Counted from the first letter of the stretch, positions 13,490 through 26,100 are shown. The stretch: DNA of 64,000 nucleotides from Asterias rubens (GCF_902459465.1 NC_047080.1:4441214-4505213); one strand, 5' to 3'. Numbers and translations are program-made. Notes: a model not told the origin generated them from the letters alone.

Positions 13490-14110
13490 AATCATCGGTG
13501 ATTGTCTTTTGCAACCGGTGATCAAATTTGTCATCGGTGGTGGTCCTATGCGATCGGTGATCAACTTTAGCGAGCGGTGATAAAACAGGATCGGTGGTCC
13601 ATTTTAGCGATCGGTCATGCATATTCATGATCGGTGATGGTATATAGCGATCGGTCATGCATATTCACGACTGTTGATGGCTTTTTGCAATCGGTGGTCA
13701 ACTTTAGTGATCGGTTGTGGCTTTTTGCAATCGGTCAACTTTAGTGATCGGTGGTGGCTTTTTGCAATCGGTCAACGTTAGGGATCGGTGGTGGCTTTTT
13801 GCAGTTGGTCAACTTTGGGGAACGGTGATGGCTTTTTGCAATCGGTCAACTTCAGGGATCGGTGATGGCTTTTTGCATGCGGTCAACTTTAGTGATCGGT
13901 GGTGGCTTTTTGCAATCGGTCAACTTTAGTGATCGGTGGTGGCTTTTTGCAATCGGTCAACTTTAGGGATCGGTGATGGCTTTTTGCAATCGGTCAACTT
14001 AAGGGATCGGAGGTGGCTCTTTGCAATCAGTCAACTTTAGGCATTGGTGGTGGCTTTTTGCAATCGGTCAACTTTTGCAACCGGTGATGGGATTTTGGGA
14101 TATCCGAATT
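13490..14110. repeat. Minisatellite, about 37-bp unit
   Basis: The array consists of variants of two linked motifs, GATCGGTGGTGGCTTTTTGC and AATCGGTCAACTTTAG, repeated roughly a dozen times. It is most regular between about 13690 and 14075. The left part is more degenerate, keeping only the ATCGGTGAT-like core. Because 37 is not a multiple of three, reading frames through it cycle and do not indicate a protein. Confidence 0.9.
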
Positions 14111-14484
14111 TTGCGTCCGGTCGGTGCAGGCCTACTTCAAAACCTATGATTGTGTAGATTGTGGATATTACTTGTTGTTATTTTCTAGTTCACACCACCA
14201 TGGAGGAATAAATTACACTCACCAGCGGGTTGACTGACTTGCCAATTTTTTTTAGAAGAGTACCATTTTATAACTATGTTAGGGGGAACGCAACAAACAT
14301 CAAATTAATCAGCTCTTTCTAAAAAGATAATAATAATAATAACAAATGGGTAGGAGAGGGTGTGGAAGGGTTATCTATGTCCCACAATTGGTTGTCGTCT
14401 TCCGGAAATGGTGTATGCCGGGGAAATACAAATATTTATATTCAGTGAAGGGAAATGTTTTTGAACAAGAGTCTCTACCGATAG

Positions 14485-15312
14485 TTTTGTGTCAAATAGC
14501 TAATCACAGACGGCTTGCATATTCTCCATGGGTAGGCCTTCCCTCATCATTCTGTGGACATAGTAACCCAATGGATCAACAAGATATTTCGTTAATCCAA
14601 CACAATGATTAAAAGGACACACTTCATAGGCCTACACAGAAAATAACACTTTATTGTAATGAACTTTTTTATTGCAAAGTAATTTCATTTAAATTTAATA
14701 TATTTGATATACGTTTTGCATTTTTATATTATTAATAAAAACTTACGAGTTAAAATGCTGGTTGAATTTTCGTCTGATAATGAAAGTTTTACTTTCTGTC
14801 ATCTGTCTACTGGTTTGTTGGCGGCACACCATTTTGGCAAAATGGTAGAAAACCTCTATTGTGCCAACACTGGTTTTGTAGCTGCACCATAGACAATCTT
14901 TTGTGTCAAATAGCTAATCACAGACGGCTTGCATATTCTCCATGGGTAGGCCTACCCTCATCATTCTGTGGACATAATAACCCAATGGATCAACAAGATA
15001 TTTCGTTAATCCAACACAATGATTAAAAGGACACACTTCATAGGCCTACACAGAAAATAACACTTTATTGTAATGAACTTTTTTATTGCAAAGTAATTTC
15101 ATTTAAATTTAATATATTTGTTATACGTTTTGCATTTTTATTTTATTAATAAAAACTTACGAGTTAAAATGCTGGTTGAATTTTCGTCTGATAATGAAAG
15201 TTTTACTTTCTGTCATCTGTCTACTGGTTTGTTGGCGGCACACCATTTTGGCAAAATGGTAGAAAACCTCTATTGTGCCAACACTGGTTTTGTAGCTGCA
15301 CCATAGACAATC
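14485..15312. repeat. 414-bp tandem direct duplication
   Basis: Two nearly identical copies lie head to tail (14485-14898 and 14899-15312). Each starts with TTTTGTGTCAAATAGC and ends with CACCATAGACAATC. Differences are few, for example TATATT versus TATTTT near 14727/15141. The copies include matching short reading frames offset by exactly 414 bp, which is a consequence of duplication and not evidence for genes. Confidence 0.93.
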
Positions 15313-15544
15313 TTTTCTGGGCGCTAAAAAAAAAAGTATTGGCTCTTTGGCGTTCCATACAAACACACTATTCAACTAACATGACAGTGTTTCAGATGGC
15401 CTACTTCTACGGAGATTCGTACTGGCAGGTGCAAACTTTATAATTGATGGGCTTTTAACAATTCCGTTTCGATCAAGCAGCAACACTTAGTTTGATAAAT
15501 TCCTTGATTTGTTTTTTTTCCTGGGTTTTTTTCCAAAGAAGATA

Positions 15545-15865
15545 AAAACAAACATTTTAACGGCCACGTTTGGTAATTACTCAAAGAAAATACGTTAGAT
15601 GGAAACTTACTTGCAAGCAACGAAGAGCTGCTGATAGTATAACACATTATGACAAACGACTCCCCCGAGTACCGTAGTTTTTGAGAAAGGGGCAACTTCT
15701 CACTTTTTAGTTTATTTGAATTTTTCCTCAGACATTTGAAAGCACACATTGTGTGCAACAAGGGTGTTTTCTCTTGCAACTTGTGACCAATTGAGCCACA
15801 ATTTTCACAGATTTGTTATTTTATAGTGGGATAGATGCACCAACTGAAAACTTTGACAACAGACT
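15545..15865 (-). mobile_element. MITE family A-like, old divergent copy
   Basis: Landmarks of the family in reverse order can be recognised, such as GAGCTGCTGATAGTATAACA, GTAGTTTTTGAGAAAG, CAACAAGGGTGTTTTCTC and ATTTTCACAGATTTGTTATT. The ends are not clear. Confidence 0.55.
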
Positions 15866-17218
15866 TCCTGACTACTTATTTGATTATTCTGAACTCCACT
15901 TTGTGCTGTTGCAACTTTAAAGTGAAACAGGGCAAACAGGACAAAAAATTGATTTGGAAATGATGCTTGCCTGTTAGCATCGAAAAACACAGCGAAAAGC
16001 CACCTCTACCGCACCCTTCCCTCCCTGCTATAACAATGAGATCATTCGTGGGTAGTAATTTTTATGGGAATCGAGACATTCAGTGTGAATGTTTCAAATA
16101 CCCCAAAGCAATGCAGTATAGGTGAGAAATCCCGGCAAAACTTCCGTAACAGCAACTCTGCTCGGGAGAAAATTTGGGCAGTTAATTATCAAAATAGACG
16201 GGTGAACAGAGTAGTGAAAAGAGAGCGTTATGTGCGCCTATTCGAGACGAATGTTATCCAGACATCCCTATTGCACTAATGGAAGAGTCTTCAAGTATCT
16301 TTGAGCTTTTACTATATTGCCGATAATCACATGGGAGAATTTGGGGATACTGGGTGACATCAGATTTACCAGGGAAGATCCAATGTTATCGGAGGTGTAC
16401 TCTACCTCGGAATATTTGGGAGAAAAGTCTGCTGCCACCTAGCGTCGACGAGTCCCCCATTACCTGCTGATATGTTTGTACATTGTACATGCAGTGTACA
16501 TGCATGTTATGTTGCTTTGTACGCAGGATTTGAAAAGAATGCGGGGTCAAAGGTGAAAAAGGAAGGATCCTGACGTAGCTCAAGGCAGGTTTCTGGCGTA
16601 ATTCACGAGCCTCGAAAGGTGACGTCAGATGTTTCCAGGCTTATGCAACGATTGTTTTTTAGCCATTTTGATTTAATATCTTTATAAAGTCCCGACTTGT
16701 GTTTTTGGCTGCAGTTGTGCGTTTTGGCATTTGTTTATTAATATTTATATCAAAGACACAGTTTCAATTTACAGAATGTACAAAATAAAGTGGTAGGGCA
16801 AAACAAAATTTGTTAACACAACTCACAGCGTCTTGCTTGACTTATTCGTTCGAGCTTGCTTTTTAGGTCGAGATATCATGGGGTCTTCCATTTATGCAAT
16901 AGGGGCGGTTGGATAATATTCTAACATCAACGAGTGCCTTGGGTAGTGTAAGTGGCTGGACACTAAAATGTAATTAAATGGAGGAAGCGCAGGTATTTTA
17001 TTAAATTTTGTCCTTTCAAGCTATGCAGAGTGCGCTTTCACCTCCTACTGTCTTGACCCAGTTTTTTTTTTGAGAGGCGACGGACGGCACCGGGGGAAAA
17101 TGTAATCGTTCATATTATATCACATCGCCGTTTGGCGCCGGGGATCATGGATCTGTTTCAAAATAAAACAGTCCATGGTCGGACTACTCATTAATACAGA
17201 CATGATATTCTCATCTTT
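15866..17218. other. No recognisable gene
   Basis: Only short reading frames without family resemblance are seen. Nothing supports an exon. Confidence 0.4.
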
Positions 17219-17792
17219 AAAGGCGCCGGACACCTTTGGTAAATATTGTCAAAGACCAGGGCCTAATTTCATAGAGCTGCTAAGCACAAAAATTTGCTTA
17301 GCATGAAATTTCTTCCTTGATAAAAAACAGGTGAACCAACCAAATTTCCATGTGATTTTCAGGATAAGCAAACAAAAGCTGAATACCAGTAACAAGCACT
17401 ATGCAACAAACGGAAATTTGGCTAGTAATCCTGTTTTTATCGAGGAAGAAGTTTCATGCTTTGCAAATTTTTGTGCTTAGCAGCTCTATAAAATTGGGCC
17501 CTGTCCCACTCGGTGTAACCCAACATATGTATAAACTAACAAACATGTGAAAATTTGCGCTCAATTTGTCATCGAAGTTGTAAGAGAGTAATAAAAGAAA
17601 AACAACCCTTGTTGCAACAATTTGTGTTCTTCTTCAGATGAATAATAACATACCTCAGTTTTTTAAATTTTTTATCTAAAAAATTACGTTACTTCAGAGG
17701 GGGCCGTTTCTCACAATGCTCTCCATTGCTCGTTATAAGTTTTTATGCTAGACATTTGTTTGAGTAATTACCAATAGTGTCTATGCCTTTAA
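17219..17792 (+). mobile_element. MITE family A copy interrupted by a family C element
   Basis: The outer element starts with TTTAAAGGCGCCGGACACCT and ends with AATTACCAATAGTGTCTATGCCTTTAA-type sequence. Between its AAAGACCAG and TCCCACTCGGTG segments an unrelated palindromic element is inserted (17262-17505). The body on each side matches the family A order, so the inner one arrived later. Confidence 0.75.
17262..17505 (+). mobile_element. MITE family C, nested copy
   Basis: It begins with GGCCTAATTTCATAGAGCTG and ends with CAGCTCTATAAAATTGGGCC. The two ends are inverted repeats, and the interior holds mirrored AAATTTGCTTAGCATGAAAT-type segments. Other copies are at about 24005-24203, 29160-29362, 37610-37818, 45098-45265 and 46230-46315. 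Confidence 0.75.
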
Positions 17793-18059
17793 AAATAAAA
17801 CAACGGTGTATGTACGCTTCTTCTGAGTGACCTTCTTTTGAGATGTCACTTTGAACGCGAATATTATTGTCACACATTAGGTCGTGTGAAAATATGTCAC
17901 GAGTGTCAATGTCGCGCCTACCTGTCTGTCAGCCGTACTGAATAAGAATTGATCGCATTTAGCATTGTTTCACTTAAAATTGCCACATCCTTGTGTTTTC
18001 TTCCGAAATACGAAAGAAAACTGGAGAAGAGACACATAAGGACATTAAAATAAGCTAAA

Positions 18060-18212
18060 TGGAGATGGGCTGGACACACTGCCCGAAGAAATGACCATAA
18101 GATGGCAACAAGAATAACGGATTGGCAACCAAGGACAGGGAAAAGAGTTAGACAGAGAAGAAGATGGACAGATGACATGAACATGGACCAGAACTGCAAG
18201 AACAAGAAATGA
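18060..18212 (+). pseudogene. LINE reverse-transcriptase C-terminal remnant
   Basis: A short plus-strand frame reads WRWAGHTARRNDHKMATRI, then DWQPRTGKR, then QRRRWTDDM, and ends at TGA (18210-18212). The pattern W-x-GH-x-(A/V)R, basic GKR-x-RQRRRW and TDD(M/I) is the familiar tail of RT proteins in RTE/L1-like non-LTR elements. The frame is closed just upstream, so this is a dead fragment distinct from the element at 11 kb. Confidence 0.7.
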
Positions 18213-18229
18213 ATGGCGTTTACATCTGA

Positions 18230-18350
18230 CATCTTACACTTCGTGTGACAAGGGTGTTTTTTTAATTATTTTTTATTATCTCGCAACTTCGATGACCAAT
18301 TGAGCTCAAATTTTCATACTTACCAATAGAGTCCAGTGTCTTTAAAGGTC
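18230..18350 (-). mobile_element. MITE family A fragment
   Basis: It carries ACAAGGGTGTTTTTTTAATT, ATCTCGCAACTTCGATGACC and a terminus CCAGTGTCTTTAAAG, in reverse orientation to copy 1. Most of the body is lost. Confidence 0.6.
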
Positions 18351-19317
18351 TACATAAGAAAAATCTAAAAGACCGGGGTGCTCCACAGGGAATTTTATGT
18401 ACGAAGTATATGGGAGGTTGTTTAACGAGGACAAAGGACAGAACAAAATATTTATACAACTTGACAACAATTAGAAAGAGAGAATGGAATTAGCAGTTGC
18501 AGACTGCTTACCAACCAAAATGAACTGGAATGCACAACAGAATAGTAAATGGCCTTCTGTTAATTCAAAAGAAAACTAGCAGGGTCTTTCCCATAGGGAA
18601 CTGACTCTACTGCACCGCACGGTACACCTTCAAGCCAAGGCAAAGTAATTTATTTGGATGATATTTGATTTAATGTCGACCTTGAAAAAACAAGCCATCA
18701 TTAAGTTAATGAAAATTTTTTGAAAAATTACTAAATTACTCTCATGGTGCCAATTAAAAGAAATAGCGTAGTAGTAGTTTATCAAACTGACGACATGGAA
18801 GTTTTAATTGTAGACTATTGAAAAATAATATTATACATCCCTTCTTCATATACAAGAGACTAACAGATCAACAATTTGTGTTAAAGAATTGTCAGTTGAA
18901 TCTCATCGACCTTTTATGTTACTTATCAAATTCCAGCCAAGGGAATTGTCATTTATTTTGATAATTGTCTTAATGAAGACATTGGAAAATAAGGCTTTTA
19001 TGAAGCTGATGACCAATTAAGGAAATTGGCTGCTATTCCCTTGGAGGCTCCTGGAGCCAATTAAAAACAAATAGTTGTGTAGTCTAAACTTATTGTTAAT
19101 CATATCGAAGTGGTACTTTATCATACTAACGACCTGGAATATTTTGTTGCTGTAAGCTTTTTATAAAATATTTCACGTGTAAGAGAAAAATATCCACCAT
19201 TTTGGGTATTTTTTTTTCAGTTTAATCTTGTCACAAGTTATTGAGTCTTTGTGTCTATGGCTTCTGACTGGCACCCCGAACAAAGGTATTGACAAAATAG
19301 GGACACCGCCAATATAG
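18351..19317. other. No recognisable gene
   Basis: AT-rich sequence without a supported exon. Motifs such as CCAATTAA and GGAGGCTCCTGGAGCC are present, but I cannot assign them to an element. Confidence 0.35.
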
Positions 19318-19389
19318 GGCTAGATAGCTCAGTTGGTAGAGCGCCGGCACGATAATCCGGAGGTCGTTTGTTCGAATCCCACTCTAGTC
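19318..19389 (+). repeat. tRNA-derived repeat (SINE-like), copy 1
   Basis: A 72-nt tRNA-like fold can be drawn: acceptor GGCTAGA with TCTAGTC, a perfect D stem GCTC/GAGC around AGTTGGTA (A box) and a CCGG/CCGG anticodon stem. The B-box-like TTCGAATCC follows. The T stem (GTTTG with CCCAC) pairs poorly and position 33 is C where tRNAs have U, so I do not call it a functional tRNA. Identical architecture recurs at 48905-48976 with shared flanks on both sides (ACACC upstream, ACCCCAAA downstream), which marks it as a dispersed repeat. Confidence 0.7.
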
Positions 19390-19569
19390 AATTCTTTGTT
19401 CAACCCCAAAAATTATTTTATAAAACAATACATTACTTTCTCATTGTGGTATAAATAGAACCACCTATTGGGGGGAGGAATGTTCAGTTCAATCTCGTAA
19501 CAAGTTAATTAAAACACGAGGGAAAATGTCTCTGTTCTTCGAGCTTCTCATTTTGCAAAACAAAGACCA

Positions 19570-19635
19570 CCACCACCACCGCCGCCGACGACGACTACGA
19601 CGACGACGACGACGACAACAACAACAACAACTCAA
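19570..19635. repeat. Triplet microsatellite
   Basis: A run of CAC, CGC/CGA and then ACA triplets, with three successive sub-arrays merging into each other. Confidence 0.9.
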
Positions 19636-20350
19636 ATGTTGTCTAAATTTATCTTTGTTTTATATCAATATTTGACATAGTTGATCAACACTAATGACAT
19701 TAATTTTGTTATATAGGCTATTTATAAAACATCTCACGCGTGAGTAAAAAGATCCACCACTTGGGGTGAGGGCTGTGAGGTCTCGTACACAACTGTCTAA
19801 AAATCAAATAATATGGTCGGTCAATTTACAACCCATCAAGATGTGAAAGTCACACTACATCCAGCGGTGGCTCTCTCCATCACTCTCAACCCTTGAGGGG
19901 GAAAATCACTGCCATAATTTGGACGACTGATATTAACTTCTTATACAAGCCAAACCCCCAGGTGTGGACCGACTCTTTCTTAGATCTAATGAAGATTTGG
20001 ACACAAATTGTGAGTATCGTTTTTCAAAGGTAGACCGACACGCTTGGGCCTCGGGTTATAGAAGATACGGTCAATGCGATCTAGGATGACCTTTGGTTTT
20101 ATGTTTACAATTCTGGTTATCCAGGTTAGTGGCGTAAAGATTTATGATTGTAAATACCTTAAACTACGCGTCTGTTATTACATTGTATATGCATTTTGTA
20201 ATGCTGTTTGTGTTTTCTTCAAAAATATGTTCATTATTTTAAGTGAAATTGAACATGCTATTCCATTAAGACCGATTGGTCAAAAGCACTTGACTAAAGC
20301 TCTGGTATTTCGGGTCAGCAGAGTGTGGGTTGAGTATTGACACTTATGTC

Positions 20351-20798
20351 CTTAAAGGCAGTGGACACTATTGGTAATTACTCAAAATAATTATTAGCAT
20401 TAATTAAAAGCATTTCAAAATTTACCCTCAGTTTCCCTTGTGGTTTATATTGATAAAATAATTATTAGCATAAAACTTTACTTGGTAATGAGGAGCTGTT
20501 GATAGTATAAAACATTGTGAGAAACGGCTCCCTCTGAAGTAACGTAGTTTTCGAGAAAGAAGTAATTTTCCAAGAATTTGATTTCGAGACCTCAAGTTTA
20601 GAACTTGAGGTCTCGAAATCAAGCATCTGAAAGCACACAACTTCGTGTGACAGGGGTGTTTTTTTCTTTCATTAATATCTCGCAACTTCGATGACCGATT
20701 GAGCTCAAATTTTCACAGGTTATTTTATGCATATGTTGAGCTACAGCAACTGTGAAGACTAGTCTTTGACAATTACCAATAGTGTCCAGTGTCTTTAA
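20351..20798 (-). mobile_element. MITE family A, copy 3
   Basis: Terminal repeats CTTAAAGGCAGTGGACACTA and CAATAGTGTCCAGTGTCTTTAAG enclose the body in reverse orientation, with the palindromic core around TTTAGAACTTGAGGTCTCG near 20600. Confidence 0.85.
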
Positions 20799-21323
20799 GC
20801 AAGGCACTTTAAATTGTTGTCTCATGTTGTGTATGCACTTATCTTAAGAGAAGGGGTTCGCCTAGATGTTTATAGCATGGTTGGCTGCGGTTATACATGT
20901 TGTCTGAAGTGAAGTGGTTAAAACACACTTACGTATCACAAGAAGTGTGTTCTGTTTAAATATCAACTGCTAGTTCTGAATGAAATTAATATTCTTAAAT
21001 GCAGACCTCCGTGAAAAACTGTGGAATATGATATAAGCATTAAGATTTTGAACACATGTTTGTTTGTCTTATAAAATATTAATAAACTTTCATACAAATT
21101 TCAAATACGCCAAAGGGAAATATCAGATTCTGGGATAGGGTAAATTCTTTTATTGGTAAAATTTACTTTACATTTAGTGTCTAACCGACTACACTTAACC
21201 CCCTGATGTATCATCAAGCCCATTCCCAAATATTGTAATCAACATTTCATCAATTCGTCAACTGAAATTATTTGTTATCTGTAAATTGTGTACTATGAAT
21301 TGTGGGTATGCTACTTGTCGTGG
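20799..21323. other. No recognisable gene
   Basis: Starts with a piece resembling the AAGCAAGGCACTTTAA motif of dispersed SINE-like repeats. Otherwise it is AT-rich without a supported exon. Confidence 0.35.
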
Positions 21324-21700
21324 TTTAAAGCCATTGGACCCTTTCGGTAAACAGTGTTGTCCAAGGCCCACACTTTGTGTACCACAACTTCTATATCAAA
21401 TAACAAACCTGTGAAAATTTAGGCTCAATCAGTCATCGGAGTCGGGAGAAAACAACGGAAAAACCCACCCTTGTTTCCGCGCGTTTCGCCGTGTCATGAC
21501 ATGTGTTTAAAATAAATCCGTAATTCTCGTTAACGAGAATTTATATTGTTTTGCTGTTTTCTCAAAAAGTAAAGCATTTCATGGAATAATATTTCAAGAG
21601 AAGTCTTTCACCATTGCCTTCTGTAAACCCTGTGAGTTATTTGTAAATCTGTGAACTTTTTTTTTTTTTTCTGAACTGAAAGGGTCCAATGGCTTTAATA
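21324..21700 (+). mobile_element. MITE family B, copy 2 (complete)
   Basis: Inverted ends TTTAAAGCCATTGGACCCTT and GGGTCCAATGGCTTTAA. The body contains a central palindrome ATTCTCGTTAACGAGAAT and the landmarks listed for copy 1. It is the most complete member of this family in the window. Confidence 0.85.
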
Positions 21701-23159
21701 TATAATAATTATAAACAATATTGAAGATTTACCCACCGCATTGATGTTTGATTAAGCACCAAGTACTCAGCGCTTTAACAGTCCACTAAAAATCAAAGTG
21801 CTAGGCTAACGTGTGTGGGATTCGAACCGATGACCCCTCATTCTGAAGCATTACTTACCAACAAGCATCAATTAAACAAATAATTATGTGATTAAACATT
21901 TACACTGACTGAGAGATGAAGTTGGCTGTTGATATAAGGGGTGTACTGTCACAGAGTGGAACAGCAACAAAAGTATCCTGTGCCCTGGGGCGGATTGCAA
22001 TTAAACGGTCTTAGTCAGCAGTCTAAGACCAGTCAGTTATAGCCTGCTATCTGCCTTAGACGGTCTTAGCTTAGTCAGTCATTAAGCCTGTTGCAATAAG
22101 CCGGTCTTAGATAAGTCGGCGAAAAGTAATGCAATGAACAATTGTCCCATAATACTTAGTACTTCTGCAGGCACTGGCGGTTTGGCATTGTTCGATTGCT
22201 TTGGTTTAAATCATCGGATATCCAATCTGTGAGTTGTATCATTTTTACTCTTGGGAACATACATTAACGATACAATGTATCATCATCATAATGCCTCTTA
22301 TGGTAATCTATTTCTAAAATACAATCTCATCGTAGAGCTCTTTGTATCAAATTATCAACGACTAACAAATGCAGCGCCATGCTGACACACTCTCTGAAGT
22401 CTGCAAGTGTCATTACAGCTTGAAGAAGCAAACTTGTAAAGTCAAATTGTAGTTAAAATGTAAATGAAACCATGTAGCTGGACAACTGCACAACAGTAAA
22501 AATCACATGCGTTGTGGTCTTATCAATCCAATGTACATCAATGTCCTCCAGTAGCAAACAATGTGACGGCTACAGCCGTCTTATTCCACACATCCACATC
22601 CACATCACTAATGAGTTACACAAGACTCCTCTGGGTGACCAGTCTACGGACTGGAGCCATTGCTACGTGATCTATAATCCTTATCCAAAATCCAATTGTG
22701 TAGAGACCACACATACACCAGTTTCATCCTAAAATAGAGTACTGCACACTGATGGCACTCACATAGGCAATCAACACGGCTCTCATAGAAAGGAAGAGTG
22801 GCACCCTGACTTCCTCCTTCAAGAATAGATACTGGCTTTGGGTTAACCAAGCTAAAGTTTCATTGGCTGATTTAAACGCCACATCCAAAGATGGGTAGAT
22901 GTGGACATTTTGAGGGAGCGGGTACGACTCACTGTTCCGTCGAACCAACAAAAGGTTACCGGTGCATCGCGCCAAGCGCTCAAGTTGAAAGGTATCTGGT
23001 ATATTATTCCACGAGAGCCTCAAAGTTCAAAGACAGATACTTAGGCTAGTTCATATAGTATTATTTAACTCAAGCTTATGACTCAAACTCCATATCCTTC
23101 ATGATAAAAATGTCAAGAACAAAAAATCAACAACACGAACACAATTTGGGTTCACCTTG
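21701..23159. other. Downstream region of the TLS1 gene; no supported exon
   Basis: The part just left of 23160 is presumably 3' UTR of the TLS1 homologue. A 99-codon minus-strand frame (23023-22724) lies here but has no family resemblance I recognise. Around 21760-21850 a reversed tRNA-type B box (GGGATTCGAACC) suggests an old SINE. At 21990-22110 the word GGTCTTAG and its complement CTAAGACC alternate. Confidence 0.4.
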
Positions 23160-26100
23160 TCAGTATCTTCTGAGTTGCTTCTTGAAGCGTTCGTAATGAT
23201 AATCGTCTGTGGCTTTCTCTTGATTATTTCTCTTCTTTTGTCTCTGCGGCGAACTGGAGACTGTCAGAGAAAAATAACAGAAATCAAAATCAAATGGTGA
23301 TCAGACCACTTCAAGGTTAAACATCACAAGATAGGAACGAGTTGTCATAAAGCTCAGCATAGATCAGAGTTGTCAACATACGATTTTTGCAATCCATAAG
23401 TTGATAGCATTGTGTGCTCGATGTGTGGCATGGTGTATCCCCCCCCCCTCCCTCCACTCCAATTGCAACTTCATCTTCATTGCATTCTGGGAGTCTCAGG
23501 AATTCTTAAACGGATTTTAGTGCAGATAGACACCATTCAAAGCCATATTCAAAAAAATGAGTAAGCTTGTACTTTTCCCTCTATAGGTCTGTATACACTT
23601 CCTACATCCTGGAAATCCAGCCTTTAGGGCCTTTTTGCAAACATGCATGTCATGAGGCAAAATTATATCGGAGGAGGGAATTATTGAAGATATTAAACTC
23701 TTCATGAAGTGTTACAAGATGGCGACACTTACCAGGGACAGGTCCGTCAGCGTCTCCAACCACAACTGGTCTTGGTTTAGGCTCTTCCTGTTTAATCACC
23801 CTCTGCTTGGGTGGATTTAACTCTTCATGCATATCTTGGTTGGAAAAGGAAAAAAGAACACGAAAAAAAAGTTGGATTATGAAGGTCAGGGGTTGATTTC
23901 ATGAAAACCCTTCCTAACTTTTCTAGGCAATGCTAGGAGATAGGACTAGTTCTAAGTTAAGAACAGGTACTGGTCCTAACTTCAGAGAAGACTAGTCTTA
24001 ACCCAATTTCATAAAGTCGCTCAATCAGCAGAATAAAATGCTGAAAAATGTTCTGCTCAGCAAAAGAAAGCAGGACAGAGGATAGAGACACAAATTTGTA
24101 CATGTGACATGCTATTTTGGCTGGTAATCTTGTTTCATGGTAAGCATAATTTTTGTTGTGCTTACCTACTTTTTGTGCTTTACAGCTCTGTGAAATTGGG
24201 CCCAGGGGTAACAATAAGCCTTTTTGAGGTATGGCGGACGTGATAGGAGTGTACTGTTTGGTTTGGGTGTATACACACAAATTTACCCAAACCTTATACT
24301 GATGTAGCATTGTGTCCGCCATAAGCAACATTGTATACATCACTTAATACTTACACCGAGCATGCTGGACATAGTTGACGGCCATGTTGGTCGGGGCAAA
24401 GGTCACCTTGTCTTTCTTCTTGCTTCTCCTCTCCTCGATGTGCTTCTGTTTGGAATCTTCTGTTGCTTCAATGTTAGCGATCTTCGCTCTGTAAGAACAC
24501 AATCAAATAGCCGATGAAAAGCGGCTGTGAACCTTTTCAGGGGAATTGACACAGTCTTCTTTAACACCGCAAATTCAAGAAAGCAAATTTTGAAAAAAGT
24601 TTGTCTTTCCCTGGTAGACACTTTAAAAAAAAATCAAGGAAACTATCATAGTTCTGGGCTCTACTTACTCTATTCCCAAATCCACCTCTGGAATACCAGA
24701 AAGCATTTGATTGGATAACATTTCTTCTGATTTCTTCTGAGATTCTACTCTGAGATGTTCCGGAAGCTCATACAACTTGTCTTCGGCTGTTTTCATCCTG
24801 TCCAAAAAAAAAAGAGACCACACATCATTTTGTTTATGTTTATAGTCAAAGATCATAGGCACTTTTGTAGTTGAAGCCAACACAAAAATTCATTTCTGTT
24901 TTAGTTCTGTTCGATCGTTGACATTGTACCCAATAGGTTCCTTCCAAAACACAAGTTTGTTATTTGTTTGTTAACTCGACAAACTCCCACAAAGGAGTAC
25001 AAAAGGCCAACCTGGCTAAAACAAATCTCTTTCATACAACCATAGGTAAAAAAAAACAAGCAATTATGATTCATTAACTAAATGACATAACACTTATTCT
25101 AGTCATTTTGAAATCAGCAGTTAACTTGGTAGGATTCGAACCCACAAACTTGGGATTGAAAGTTCTGCAGACTAACCACTTGACCATGGTGACCGATGTA
25201 AGTATTTTGGTACCATGGGATTGCTCTATAGTCTCTAAAAGGGCTAAACTAGACCAAGGTTTTAGAAAAATAAATTCCAGCAACTCTGAAGAATTAAACA
25301 CAATATGAAAAGGAAAAGAACTTACTTCTCTTTCTTTTTGGCGTGGCCATCCTCATCATCTGCGACGCCTTTCTTCTTTGCAAGCTCAATTTCAATGTAC
25401 TTCATCCTGCAACATGAAATTCAACAGGTAAGTATATACGGATAAGGAACTAAAACCACATTCATCAGTATTGCTCATTGAGATCAGAAACGTCAAAATA
25501 GGTTCTGTTTGACACATCTAAGAAAACAATAGAACTCACTCAAAATATTTCAGTTTAAATCAGGGCCTAGTTTCATATAGCTGGTTTAAAGGGAAGGTAC
25601 AAGTTTGGTAGTTACTCAAAACAAACATTAACTTTAAAAACTGACTTGGTAACGAGCATTGGAGAGCTGTTGAAAGTATATAACATTGTAGGAAACGGCT
25701 CACTCTGAAGTAATGTATTTTTTGAGAAAGAGGTAATTTCTCACTAAAACAATAAAAGACTTCTAGCTAGAAGTCTTTTATTCCTATCTGAAAGTACACA
25801 AATTCGTCCAACAAGGGCGTTTTTTCTTTCATCATTTTCTTGCCACTTTGATGACCGATTGAGCCCAAATTTTTACAGTCTTGTTATTTAATGCTTATGT
25901 CTTTGACAAATACCAAACATGCACAGTGCCTTTAAGCATCAAAATCATGCTTACCAGAAAAAGGTTACCAGCAAATGTGACATGCAACATTTTTGACAGT
26001 TATCCTGCTTACCATTTGCTAAGCACACAACTTTACAACAAATACATTATCCGCCACACAATGTCAGTATCAAAGAGTGCTTACATTTCTGCATCTTCAT

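Noticed and set aside
13717-13929. 70-codon frame through the minisatellite
   Set aside because: It arises from the 37-bp repeat, whose unit is not a multiple of three, so the protein would not be a regular repeat protein.
13490-14110. CRISPR-like regular array
   Set aside because: Units are contiguous without unique spacers, and the genome is eukaryotic.
14704-15306. Two identical 62-codon frames
   Set aside because: They are copies produced by the 414-bp duplication, with no family resemblance.
20074-20340. Plus-strand frame starting with a hydrophobic signal-like segment (MTFGFMFTILVIQ) before a GTTAGT donor-like site
   Set aside because: Tempting as a signal-peptide exon, but there is no downstream partner exon and the context is a repeat-rich desert.
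22724-23023. 99-codon minus-strand frame beyond the TLS1 stop
   Set aside because: No recognisable motifs and no splice context. Its position right after the TLS1 terminal exon fits 3' UTR.
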